This document shows, one piece after another, positions 13,028-23,755 of a stretch of DNA of 64,000 bases. The position numbers and the translations under genes are program-made. The notes below the pieces were generated by a model that saw only the letters and a list, made by a program, of their open reading frames with translations, made no database searches and had not been told where the DNA came from. Numbering within the stretch: the stretch's first letter is position 1; every line of letters starts with the position of its first letter. The stretch comes from Nectonema munidae. Its lineage: Eukaryota > Nematomorpha > Nectonematoida > Nectonematidae. The stretch lies in the NCBI GenBank assembly GCA_030549495.1, contig JAUIRK010000896.1, forward strand, positions 1,268,501 to 1,332,500, in the 5' to 3' direction.

Positions 13028-14598
13028 TTATTCCAGAGCTTTTCCTAAGCCATGATGAAGAGCAAACTTTTTTAGTTTATCGGCAATTTCTATTGCTTCT
13101 TTTAAAGAGTATGTGCCACTTTCTTCTGCTTCTTCATCACTTTCCAAGGAACTCTCTTCTTTTTCTCTTTCGATCTCTTTCAATGCTTCTTTTGCGGGTA
13201 AGTCAAAGACGCTATTCTTAACATCGCATGTATACAAGTCTTTATCAATATTTGCAACAGCTTCATACTTAGCCCCGAAAACATCTCTACTTAAATTTTT
13301 AACTGCAGTAGGTATTTCTTCTTCAATCTCAGGTTTCCACACAGAAATGTTTTCTTTGCGAAATCCGGCCTTTATGAAGCATTTCTTGATTGTGCTTTCT
13401 TCAACTTCTTCCCATGCTGCAATACACAATAAAAATACATCCAATATTTGTGTTGATTTTAAGGACTGACTTGCATTAATACATCTTGATTCATCTCTGT
13501 CCATTTGTCTGACTATATGGAAAAGCTATAGAAAAATTAGCGAATTAAAAAAACATTTACTTGTCGTTTTCTAAACTTCAACTTCATTGCTTCAATTATC
13601 CCTTGAATTTTAACTTTACTGAGCTTAAGATTGGGATGACAAGGGGCATTATCAATGAATAGAAGGACGTTCCTTTTTCCAACTTTCATTTTCCTATAAA
13701 TATTTTGTAGCGAGTCTTCAAAAATCTCATCAGTCATCCAAGCTTTTCTATTAACCCATTTAAGACCAAGCAAAGCAGACGATATCTAAAAAAAGCAGAC
13801 GATTTATATTCAAAGTCATTGAAAAAAGCAGACGAAGATGAAATTACTTATGTTACAAAATAGGAACATTGGGCGTAAATGGGTTAAACTAGTACTCCAC
13901 TGTTAAAGAGCTCAACTTCACTTTTGAAAAACATCAAGGAAACTTTGATTTTTGCAATCACTAAAGGTTTTATTTTTTCTCCAGTTATACTGGCACAACG
14001 TGCTATTGTTATTCTTCCCTTTAATCGTTTTCCACATGGACATCCTTCACATAAAAACTATCACAAATTTTACAAATCAACAATTCGAAACTTTTTTCAC
14101 CTTTCAAATAAAAAAGTTTTTTTTGTTGTGTCTTTGAAAAAAGCCCAGTTTTGTCTAAATTAAAAATGTATTTCTACTTATAGCATTCACAAATTTTCTC
14201 AAGTTTCAATTTCCATTCTTCAACGGTTGATTGGCAAATATATGCTCTTTTGCCTGTCATGTTACCAAAAACAATCTTGTTTCTACGAATAAAGCTCCCC
14301 AGCCAACCATTTGAAGCTTTAAAATTCGATTTTCCAAGTTCTTCAGCAAAGCTTTAGTTTTGAGAATTGGTCCACTGACTGGAAGGCCTCTAGCCAAAGC
14401 GTCAATAAACCCCCTGTATGTTAGAGTGTTTATCTCTTCATTACCTGTGAGATAGTTTTTTCTTTTTGAATTTGGATTTGAGTTTTACCTACACCCATCT
14501 CAGTAGCTATTTTATATACTGCTCTGCCACTAATAAAATAAAAGTTTAATTACATCGTACTTTTGTTGAAGAGCAAGTGATGTTCTTTTTTTCGACAT
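13028..14598 (-). pseudogene. Tigger/jerky-like transposase remnant
   Basis: Minus strand. An ATG at 14598 opens MSKKRTSLALQQKYDV, and a shifted frame gives IATEMGVGKTQI, the N-terminal helix-turn-helix. NLDKTGLFS (about 14130) is the first catalytic D motif, and VLLFIDNAPCHPN (about 13640) holds the second. The following segment runs directly from LSKVKI to IIEAMKLKFRK, so the usual LPPNTTS-x-QPMDQ stretch with the third D appears deleted. The C-terminal part (13504-13028) has AWEEVEESTIKKCFIKAGF, typical of Tigger/jerky proteins, then an acidic tail. Several frameshifts and stops, and the MITE at 13755-13883, make it non-functional. Plus-strand open frames here are mirror images. Confidence 0.85.
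13755..13883. mobile_element. piggyBac-type MITE, copy C, inside the Tigger element
   Basis: A 129-bp element CCCATTTAAG...CGTAAATGGG with perfect TTAA on both sides (13751-13754 and 13884-13887). It is in the opposite orientation to copies A and E, with agcagacgatatc and gcagacgaagatgaaatt internally. It splits the Tigger transposase, so it is younger than that insertion. Confidence 0.88.
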
Positions 14599-16103
14599 AT
14601 TACCTACTATGTAAACATGATCTAACAATTATATTGAAATTTGTAACCAATAAACTTACGTAAAAAACAACAAGAACAAAAGATATGAAAAATGGCTGAT
14701 GTAAGTCTGTGTCGCTAAATACAGGGTGAAAACAGTTCAATTTTCATCGGGAGGAAAAAACTATGGCGGCCCAACAATGGGTCGCTTAATACAGGGGGTC
14801 GCTAAGGTTTACTAAGAATTTTATTTCATACTCTTGTAATGAGATGAACACTACACATCATTGGAATGATTTATTACAATGTTTATCAATATCATGTGTA
14901 TAGAACAATTATACTAGCCATGCTGTGAGAGTTACACTTTTTATTTTTTGAGCAGTCGCTATTAGTGTATGTACAGTACAGTGCTGTAAGCTCTGTGCTG
15001 GTATGAAAAAATGATAATGAGAGAAATTATAAGAACAATCGTTCATTACAACAGTGCAAACAAATAAAAACATTTGTGAAAAAATAAGTTATAATATTCA
15101 ACAAAAAATAGTCGCTTAAATCAGTACTTAGAGATAAATTTCATTCAAAAACATGGTCGTAGGTCGCGTTAGACAGTGTGTCGTTAAATACAGGATGAAA
15201 ACAGTCAAATTTTCATTGGGAGGAAAAAAAAAGGTCGTTATGGGCAGGGAGTCGTTTAATACAGGGGGTCGCTAAGGCAGGTTTGACTGTATATATATAA
15301 TTACTATAAATGAAGCAAGTAGTTTTATACATGATTTTTATTATCTTATCGCGTTTTCAACTTTTCAGCCATTTGAACGTGGATATTATTTATGTAAGGC
15401 ACTTTTTTTTTGAAAGAAATATTTTTTTTCTCGTTTTTGACTGTTTAATCGTGAATGCAGCGCGCAATGAAGTTTATCTTAATTCAAGGAGGAGAGTGTA
15501 TTTCAGGTGTGGTGATGTGTGCATCCCCATTCATCATTTCCTTTATTTACTTTCTTCACAGGAAATTGGTTGAAGTGTAAGCAACAAAAGAGTTGCACTT
15601 CAAAAGTAGTTCATCATTTTTCCTTCTTCTCTACACCTTCTTTCTCATCTTTAAAAATTTATCACCAACATCATGTCTTCTGTGTTTATTTTTACGCAAA
15701 GTTTTCTTGTGCTCGCATAAATTAGTGTTTGCTTTGTGTTATTTGTAGTTTCTTTCCCTTTTTTTCCTTACACTTTGCGCTCTTTTATAAATGAATGATA
15801 AGAAGATTTGGATGAACGGAAGCAAATAAATCAAAAGCATCTCTCTCTTTGCATAAGATTATTATACACTTGTATGTTATTTTGGCTTTCTTCTAACTTT
15901 TCGCCATCTTTTCTCCACTTCTATGTATTGTGTGATTGTCTCATCCTACTTTGTGTATGCATGAATTTGCCAACTTCAATACAACAATTATATTTAAATT
16001 CAAATTGGGAAAGACCAAACTTATTCACCCTACATCTCATAATCCATCGCTTTGTGCAAATATCCATCGCAAGCTCTTCAACAAAATAAAAACGATAACT
16101 TAA

Positions 16104-16226
16104 CCCGTTAACGCCCAATGTCCACATATGTCGACTTAATAAAATCGTCTGTGTTTATCAAAGCTCTTTAATACGAATCTTCTGCTTTACATTAGATATC
16201 GTCTGATTATTCTGGTCGTTAACGGG
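16104..16226. mobile_element. piggyBac-type MITE, copy D
   Basis: A 123-bp element CCCGTTAACGCCC...CGTTAACGGG with perfect TTAA target duplications (16100-16103 and 16227-16230). The best-preserved member of the second subfamily, it shares gtcgactta, aataaaatcgt, tcttctgctt and the right end with copy B. Confidence 0.88.
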
Positions 16227-16290
16227 TTAAGAAGGATTTTCGGGAATATTTGCAATTTGATGACTGTATTTTAATAGGTTTGACTTCATT

Positions 16291-16538
16291 TATACACAAT
16301 CAGAGGTCTGGCAAGACCTCCGGGGAGACAACTCGCAAAACTTGCCAGCCTTATTATATATTTAAATGTGTAAATCGTAAAATGCTTAAAAAATATACTT
16401 AAAATAAAAATTTTCAAAAAATATTTTACATACATATTGAAAGCCACATTTCAAAAATTCTACCTAAAAGTTCAAAAAATTTAACTTTGAAATTGCAGTT
16501 TTATTTCATAAAAACTATATGATTGGTTGAAATATGTA

Positions 16539-16571
<33 letters not shown>
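16291..16571. repeat. Short palindromic repeat and (AAT)n microsatellite
   Basis: At 16302-16336 aggtctggcaagacct is a perfect 16-base palindrome followed by ccggggagacaact. A related inverted copy (ttgtctccggtagtcttgcc) occurs near 22572-22600. An (AAT)n run of about ten units lies at 16543-16571. No coding content. Confidence 0.5.
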
Positions 16572-16574
<3 letters not shown>

Positions 16575-16859
16575 ACCAATACTACTTTTTGAAAATTTTT
16601 ACTTGTTTGATTTGAAGAAAGAATTAAACTGTTTTTCAATATTTCTTTTTCATGATATATATATCATTAGAAAGCTTATCGTTTGCTACATACTCTAGAA
16701 TAATTTATTTTTGCAAAAGTTTTAACAAATTTTAATAAATGGACATTACTTCGAAAAATTTTGTCTAAATTTTTGAAAAAATTACGGACCACCTTTTTGT
16801 TTAAGCATAATGTGAAGATTTTTAAAAAAAATTGAATGAAAATGATATCATTGGAAAGG

Positions 16860-17553
16860 TATACTCTTTGTGGTTAACATAGGCTAGGTTATACAAATAA
16901 ATATATTTTCATTTTTCCAAAATCTGCTTTTATGTGAGGTCAGTCAAGTTTTATCTAGTTTCAAAAAATACCAATAATAATTAACGTTCTTAATTTATAT
17001 AATATTTTTTCAATATTTTATATTCACAAAGGTAAAATATGATTTTTTACATTTTAAAATTTCATAGTTGAAGAAAACTGTCGAAAATTAATATATATTT
17101 TTTACTTTTTATGGGTCAGTAGTACAGGTCAGTATAATGTTTTTCTAATAAATTTAAAATTATTTTTAAAGTGAAAAATGTTGATCGAATGTACAAGATT
17201 TGAAGCTATACTCTTTGTGGGTAAAATAGGCTAGGTTTTACAAATAAATATATTTTTATTTTTCCAAAATCCGCTTTTATGTGAGGTCAGTTAACATTTA
17301 TCTAGTTTCAAAAAATACAAATAATTAACGTGATGAGTTTATATATTATTTCTTCAAAATTTAATATTCACAAAGGTAGAACATGGTTTTTAACATTTTA
17401 AAATGTCATAGTTAAATAAAACTGTCGAAAATTAATATTTATTTTTTACTTTTTATGGGTCAGTAGTATAGGTCAGTATAATATTTTTCTAATAAATTTT
17501 AAATTATTTTTCAAGTGAAAAATGTCGATTAAATGTACGAGTTTTGTTTGATA
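16860..17553. repeat. Tandem duplication, 347-bp unit
   Basis: Two diverged copies begin at tatactctttgtgg at 16860 and 17207, a period of 347 bp. Shared blocks include aggctaggtt, caaataaatatattt, cttttatgtgaggtcagt, tattcacaaaggta, aaactgtcgaaaattaat and tatgggtcagtagta. A fragment of the same unit (ggtcagtataat to cgtagtccacta) recurs at 18200-18295. No coding potential is evident. Confidence 0.85.
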
Positions 17554-18016
17554 ATCGTAGTCTACTTTTATTTAGTTTAGATACAACCTTTCTAATTTTT
17601 AACGAAGGGCATTCGTTATATTTATACCGACGTTGTGCGAAGAATAAATTACATTATTGATTGATTTTAGAGCATAACTATGCGAAGAAAGATTAACACA
17701 TGTTGCATTACGCGTTTGTGAGCGCAGGAAATTCTTATCTCGCATACGCTACACCACATCTTTAGCACGCGTGTGTGGTTTATTTTATCGGACTAGTTAG
17801 TGTACGCTTAGTTTATTTGTAGTGTTCCTAGCTTAAATCTTAGTCAAATATTAAAACGCTTATAACTTTCACATTTCTCAACAAAATGCATCATGCGATA
17901 TACCAAATTAAAGCATTTTTTATGGGCTTTCAGAATACATTACTTATATCATAAGTACTTAAGAAATACCATTTTACTGATTTTATTTTCCATGGGCTTC
18001 ATACCATTAATTAGCA

Positions 18017-19030
18017 GATAAGGGATGCATTTTAAACTAAAGCTCCTTTCATTAGGACAGATTTTTACCTATATTATGTGACAATTTTCAGAACAATTAT
18101 AAAACGACTCTACTCTCAGAATCTAAATTTATTTGTAGATTTTTATAAAATAGTATTAGTTTTTCCATTTTTTTTATAAATTAACCTTCGTTTTTTTTAT
18201 TGGTCAGTATAATCTTTTTCTAATAAATTTAAAATTATTTTTGAAGTGAAAAATGTAGATTGAATGTACAAGTTTTGTTGGATAATCGTAGTCCACTATT
18301 TATTTTTAGATTTTTATAAAATCATTTTAGTTTTCAGTTTTTTATATATTAACATTAGTTTTTTACTTCTTTTGAAGTGCGGGTTTGATTTACACTTTGA
18401 TTCGAAAAAAATATGTTTTGGATAAATATTATTTTATTATTGTTTACTGCATATAAATTTTTAAAGAGAAGATAAATAGATCAAAATATGTGTTTTAATC
18501 AATTTTTATCAATAAGTAATCTCATGAATTTATTTTTTTTTTCACTTTAATCCTAAATTTATTTCTATATTTTTATAAAATAATTATAATTTTCGACATC
18601 CACATTGAAAAAATAATGAGTTTTGTTGGATAATCATAGTCTACTTTTATTTAGATTAGATACAAACTTTATAAGGGATGCATTTTAAACTAAAGCTCCT
18701 TTCATTTGGACAAATTTTTACCTATATTATGTGATAATTTCTAACACAATTATAAAGCGACTCTACTCTCAGAATCTACATTTATTTGTAGATTTTGAAT
18801 TAATCAACCAAAATTTAAATGCGGGTTTGATTTACACTTTGATTCGAAAAAATATGTTTTGGATAAATATTATTTTTATTATTGTTTACTGCATTAAATT
18901 TAAGGAGATAAGGGATGCATTTTAAACTAAAGCTTTTTTCATTTGGACAAATTTTTACCTATATTCTGTGACAATTTCCAGCCCAATTATAAAGCGACTC
19001 TACTTTCAGAATCTAAATTTATTTGTATAT
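18017..19030. repeat. Three copies of a ~130-bp dispersed unit with other local repeats
   Basis: The block gataagggatgcattttaa, with aaagctcctttcatt, tttttacctatatt and cgactctactctcagaatct, occurs at about 18017-18150, 18671-18798 and 18907-19030. Between them a second block (gcgggtttgatttacactttg and tatgttttggataaatatta) occurs twice, at about 18378 and 18820. The pattern suggests serial segmental duplication of one larger unit that also includes the 347-bp repeat. Confidence 0.8.
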
Positions 19031-19140
19031 TGAAGAAATATTTTTTCAGTATAAAGAGTTTAGAAACCTCTTCTCTAATATGTAATGATATATTCTCATA
19101 ACCTGTACGGTTGAACGCGGGTAGACAACTTGCGTGTTAT

Positions 19141-19575
19141 CTCCAACCCGTATATTACGATGATTCTTCTCCAACCTGTATTCTACGATGATTCATCTCC
19201 AAACTATATACTACGATGATTCATTTCCAACCTGTATACTACGATGATTTATCTTCTTCTCCAACCTGTATTCTACGATGATTCATCTCCAAACTATATA
19301 CTACAATATTCATCTCCAACCTGTATACTACGATGATTCATCTCCAACCTGTATACTAGGATGATTCATCTTCAAACTGTATACTACGATGGTTTCTATT
19401 CCATGTACAAATAACTAGGGAGACAATGTTCAACTTTCTGTTCACATTCTGCTAGATGTAAGATTTGATATACCTCATTCGGGGAGACGATGCCACATAA
19501 GTTATTACCTATATACATTATACCTGTATACTACGATGGTTCATCTCCAACCTGTATACCGCGATAATTCATATC
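19141..19575. repeat. 28-bp minisatellite
   Basis: About nine to ten imperfect units of the form ctccaacctgtatactacga-tgattcat run from 19141 to about 19393, with substitutions at aac/aaac and tactac/attctac. Two further units follow at about 19525-19575 after a unique-looking gap. The gap itself contains a local duplication (ctttctgttcacattctgct, agttattacctata) of sequence seen again at 19618-19670. Confidence 0.88.
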
Positions 19576-19718
19576 AAAGAATCGAAAAATATTCTTTAAA
19601 TAATCAAAAAATATCAAACTTTCTGTTCATATTTTGCTACCTCATACGATGTTACAAAAGTTATTACCTATACTTTGCAATTTGCACGATTTTAAATATT
19701 ATATTTGTCGAATAATCA

Positions 19719-19924
19719 AAGAATCGAAAAATGTTCAAATCAAAAAATATTTATTCTTTTTAAATATATCGTTGGCTCCCCTTACTTTTAGTTTCGTATG
19801 TGCATAATTTGATAAAAATTAATTATTAAAGACTAGGTTTATCTTTCAATTTTAAAAGTAAGGGGAGCCAACGATATATTTAAAAAGAATAAATATTTTT
19901 TGATTTGAACATTTTTCGATTCTT
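19719..19924. repeat. Perfect 71-bp inverted repeat, 64-bp spacer
   Basis: The left arm 19719-19789 and the right arm 19854-19924 are exact reverse complements over 71 bases, both containing the GC-richer ggctccccttactttt block (as aaaagtaaggggagcc on the right). The spacer of 64 bases is AT-rich. There are no open reading frames. It may be a fold-back element or a recent palindromic duplication. Confidence 0.93.
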
Positions 19925-19970
19925 AAAATTTTTTAACAAAATTTCTTCCATAAAATGCATAGGTAGTAGA

Positions 19971-20139
19971 ATTGCTCTAGCGACCCGATTCTAACTTACT
20001 AGACATTAAGTTTGTTTTCCAAATTGGGAGCGTTCGCGTTAGGATTGTATCGATCTCTCAGCTGTATTTATATATTTGTAACATACATTCTTATAAAATA
20101 ATATATATAACAAGGTATAGCTATGTAGTAACAAGGGCA
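19971..20139. repeat. Dispersed repeat, possibly LTR-derived, copy 2
   Basis: Second copy of the block at 9391-9586 (tgctctagcgac, ccaaattgggagcgttcgcg, ttaggattgtatcg and aacaaggtatag), slightly shorter. It starts about 46 bases to the right of the perfect inverted repeat. Family assignment is uncertain, and only a fragment is present. Confidence 0.5.
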
Positions 20140-23100
20140 TTTAAATCAATCACGAAACGGCGTAGTTTCTTTGTTATTTTTCTCAATCTTTTTCAAATTG
20201 TTAAATAAAATTCACCCTTTGTTTTCATTAATATATTTTTTTAAGTTTTTTTTGTGTGATTTTTGGCCACAATTCTAAAGTTCTTATTTAAAAGGAAGAA
20301 AATATTTTGGAAAAAAAATTAATGAAAAAAGTATTAATAAATAATTTTTTGATAATTAGGATTTGGTGATGATGGAGAGTTGAATGAAAATAAATATTGT
20401 TTTAAAGATTTTGACACTTTGGGAGGAGAAAAAATAGAATGGTATTGGAAAAGGTTATCCTTGTTATAAAGAGATTGGTTTGAATTTTGGAAAAAAGTAA
20501 AAAATCAAGAAAGTGTTATTAAACGACTTCTTTAAAATTATTTTGCAAATTAACAAAGCTGGTACAGAGTTCGCAAGTAAAAATCAGTCAAAAATATTTT
20601 ATAAAATGTACTCCTGAAATGATATGGCTAATTTTGGTGAAGAAAAGGACGATTTAAAAAAGATTAGGAAAAGTGATAAATGTAATGGAGATAATTACGT
20701 GGGATTTCGTAAAAAAATCGGACTCTAATATATGGTTAGGGGCAATTCGCCCTCAAGGCAATATTAATATCCATATATTCATAGGCGAAATTTTCCGAAT
20801 TGTCTTTAGGAAGAATTGTGAAGAGGCCAAATTGTCTTGAGGCCGATTTGATCTCCTTCCCTATGATACTTAGTAGCTTTCATTTTATTACAAATTAAAT
20901 TTACTACCAAAGTAGTTATTTTTTCAAATTAAGATTTACAACTTTGCGTGGAAAACTTATACAATTATTTTTTAGCTTGGGGAACTATTAGGATGGCATG
21001 AGTATATATAACTTTGGAAAGCATCCATAGTAAAAAGCTTTACAAAATGAAGGTAGAGTTGATGAAAAATAGCATACTTTCACTTACGTCTAAATCAGCT
21101 GCTCCTTTTGGATTCCATCTTATGATTTTGGAAGCTATGATTAATAAAAGTTATAAAAAAAAATAGTATAATGTTCAACATCATTAAAATTATATTCTCC
21201 TTATATAAATCGAATTGAATCCACTTGAATCCAGTTTCTTTGAGTTGAAACCAATTGAAAGCTTCATTAATGATTTTATCTTAGTAAAGTATCTTGTTTT
21301 ATTAAAGCTTTGTTAAAATACTCTAAATTTTGTAGTTTTTTTTAATCTAAATTCATATGAATTAAATCTTTGTGAACAGTTTGAGTCGTTTAAAATTCAC
21401 TTGGAAAATTTCAAAGACCTACAGAAATGGATAATGAATGGTCAAGTATATTTCTGTAAATACATTTTTTGTTAAACGTGATGAATAAATAACCTACTAA
21501 CTCTTGTAACAATTTAACTAAATAATAACTAACCTCTTAAAATCGAAAAATCACGCACCCAATGAAGAATTCAAGCGGATTCAACACAAAAAAGTCGATT
21601 CTGCTGTAAAATCAGCCCCATCAAAAGATACTTTTTTTGAATTATCGATCCGCAATTCGACGTATTTAAAATTTTAAACTCTTTTTACTTCAATCTTTTA
21701 TTTGCCTATTAATATTTTCAGAGTTGTTATAATTTACACACCACTTACATTCTTCTATTCATTTTTTTGTCTTTTATCAAACTATGTTTAAATTAAAATA
21801 ATTAAATTATTTGGCTTTTAAATCATTTCTTTTATATCTTACGAAAATTGAAACAATGAAAATTATAAAAAAAAAGTGAAAATATAATAATATTTTGTGA
21901 TTATTTATTTCGAAAATATAAAAAAAACACCATTTTATAATATTTGTTATACTTAAGAAAACTTAAAAATTTATTAAAAGTTAATGGTAGTTCAAAGCTA
22001 ACAGAAAACAAATTTTCAACACTTTTTTCTTATGAACCTATATATTTTCCAAAGTAAACATCATATAATAATATCTTTTTGCAAATTGATGCTTAATTTT
22101 TTTTAAAAAAATTGAGTGATTAAGTTTTATCGATTGTTCTAATTTTTGATATAATTATCTGTGCGTGAAATTTTGTAGAAATTTTAGTTGTTGTAGTAGC
22201 GCATTTTGTTAGTTTGAGTGGACAAGAAGAAGAGCAAAATTTCACAAAAAGTTTATTGATAAAATTAGCAAGTTTTGTGAGCGAACTTTTGTAACCTCAA
22301 AGCTTCTCCCCAGCCACAAAACAAGAATAGGAGTGTAAGAAATGAAATATAGGAGAGAGAGTATAAAAATTTGAATGAAAAAGTTGAAGTTATATAATTA
22401 TAAAAATAAAATATTACATTAAAATATCTCATGCTCACGCAACTAGCCTCTCTTTTCTGTCAATTTTATTGAAACCGTGGAATTGAATAAAATAAGATCT
22501 AGCTTTTTTTGTCGATTTGAGCTTGGTAGAGAGTTGAATTAATTTTAATTAATTTAATTCTTGATTTTTGTTGTCTCCGGTAGTCTTGCCAGGCCACTAA
22601 GTGTTTTAAAAGAGAATTGAGAAAATTTTATTTGGTAGGAGTTGATATATATTTGAAGCATCACATCACAGTACATGCTTATAAGCATAAAAGAAAATTA
22701 AAGGCGGGTTCAAACAAGGTTGGGAACTGGCGTTTTATTCCGAGTCGAAAGTCGGGAGTCAGCGATTTTAAAGGGATAAGAGTCGGAGTCCGTTTTTTAA
22801 GTATTTTAAAAAAAAAATCTTTTAATTTTTGTAAGTCAATGGAGGCACCCTTTTATTTTTTCTCCAAATCCCCAACCCTGAGTTCGAAAGTAAAAATAAC
22901 ACGCTTGTTTTGATCTTTGTAGCATGGCAAGGGAGGAATGAAAAAAGAAACTAATATATCTGAGACAATTCAAATTCATATGAAAATTAATCATATCTCA
23001 AGAACATTTGTTTATTTTCCATTATCTGCAAAGTTTTTTCAAGATATTTACAATCTCTTTCTCACCCTCTTATTCTTACGTTATCTTCCTCTAAGATCAC

Positions 23101-23429
23101 TCCAAAGGTCTTTAATTTTCCTTTCAAACCTGCTTATTTATTCTCTTTTTCATTATGAACAATATGATATCTTGCAATTTTTACAAAGTGTTTTTCTTTC
23201 CTTATTTTTTCCTTGTATAATGGCTGCCATTTAAGAAATTTATTGTCATTAAGGAGTTTGGGAAGAAGAAAAGAAAATCCTTACTAGGACTTCTGTTGGC
23301 ATATCGGGAAGAGATGGGAAACGCAAAAAGGAGAATTAGCGATAACTGATGAAGCATGCTTGTTTGATATCACCTTTTTCTTAGATATAAAAAATGTAAA
23401 CTTGAATATTGATATAGATCTATGTAATG
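20140..23429. other. AT-rich non-coding stretch
   Basis: No gene is supported. The stretch holds a fold-back-like repeat at 20737-20860 (gcaattcgccctcaaggc, a later inverted ggcgaaattttcc, and aaattgtcttgaggc) related to 11018-11105. It also holds the tract 22735-22790 with repeated gagtcg/gagtc motifs, and a possible small exon at 21088-21134 listed separately. Two 98-codon open frames at 22617-23234 are low-complexity and not convincing. Confidence 0.5.
21088..21134 (-). other. Candidate small exon, unidentified
   Basis: On the minus strand, attaatcatAG precedes an open 47-bp segment encoding SKIIRWNPKGAADLD and ending in a consensus GAC|GTAAGT donor. The composition is clearly richer in GC than the surroundings, and only this frame is open. 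The exon would leave phase 0, which does not fit the first visible CAP exon (needs phase 2), so it would belong to another transcript. The protein is not recognised. Confidence 0.3.
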
Positions 23430-23747
23430 CAGTGGTTCCCAACCTTTTTTAGTTTGCCGCACCCTTGGCAAGCCTTTTAAAAATTCCTGGCACCCTTTAA
23501 GGTAAAACTTATTTAAAATTTCCATAGTTTTTTTATTATAATTTTTTTATTTCTACATCTGCATTAATGCAACAATACCTTATACAGATATCATATAAAA
23601 AAAATTATACTGATCCTGCTATCACAGAAAATATAATAATACAAATATGTAATGTTAAGTTTTAAAGTAATTGCACAATTTTGGCGGCACTCTTAAAAAA
23701 TCTTACTGCACCCTTTAGTGCCGCGGCACACCGGTTGGGAATCACTG
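23430..23747. mobile_element. hAT MITE, 318 bp, intact ends
   Basis: The left end CAGTGGTTCCCAACC and right end GGTTGGGAATCACTG are inverted repeats with one mismatch. A perfect 8-bp target duplication ATGTAATG lies at 23422-23429 and 23748-23755. Subterminal gccgcaccc/gccgcggcac motifs also pair. No coding capacity. The intact duplication implies a fairly recent insertion. Confidence 0.95.
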
Positions 23748-23755
23748 ATGTAATG

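Larger units (their letters stand above)
12774..15289 (-). mobile_element. Tigger/pogo-type DNA transposon, defective
   Basis: The terminal inverted repeats CAGTCAAACCTGTATTAAACGACC (first 20 bases CAGTCAAACCTGTATTAAAC) and, on the right, the complement of ggtcgctaaggcaggtttgactg are typical of Tigger elements. TA flanks both ends (12772-12773 and 15290-15291). A broken DDE transposase lies on the minus strand at 13028-14598, interrupted by a piggyBac-type MITE. The right terminal 100 bp (gtcg-taaatacagg-tgaaaacag...acagggggtcgctaagg) is present twice, at about 14711-14809 and 15180-15289. Confidence 0.9.

Noticed and set aside
13028-13469. Plus-strand frames opposite the Tigger transposase
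   Set aside because: Serine/leucine/phenylalanine-rich mirror translations of the real minus-strand transposase.
22617-23234. Two 98-codon plus-strand open frames
   Set aside because: Low-complexity, start without context, and overlap a gagtcg-repeat tract. No similarity recognised.
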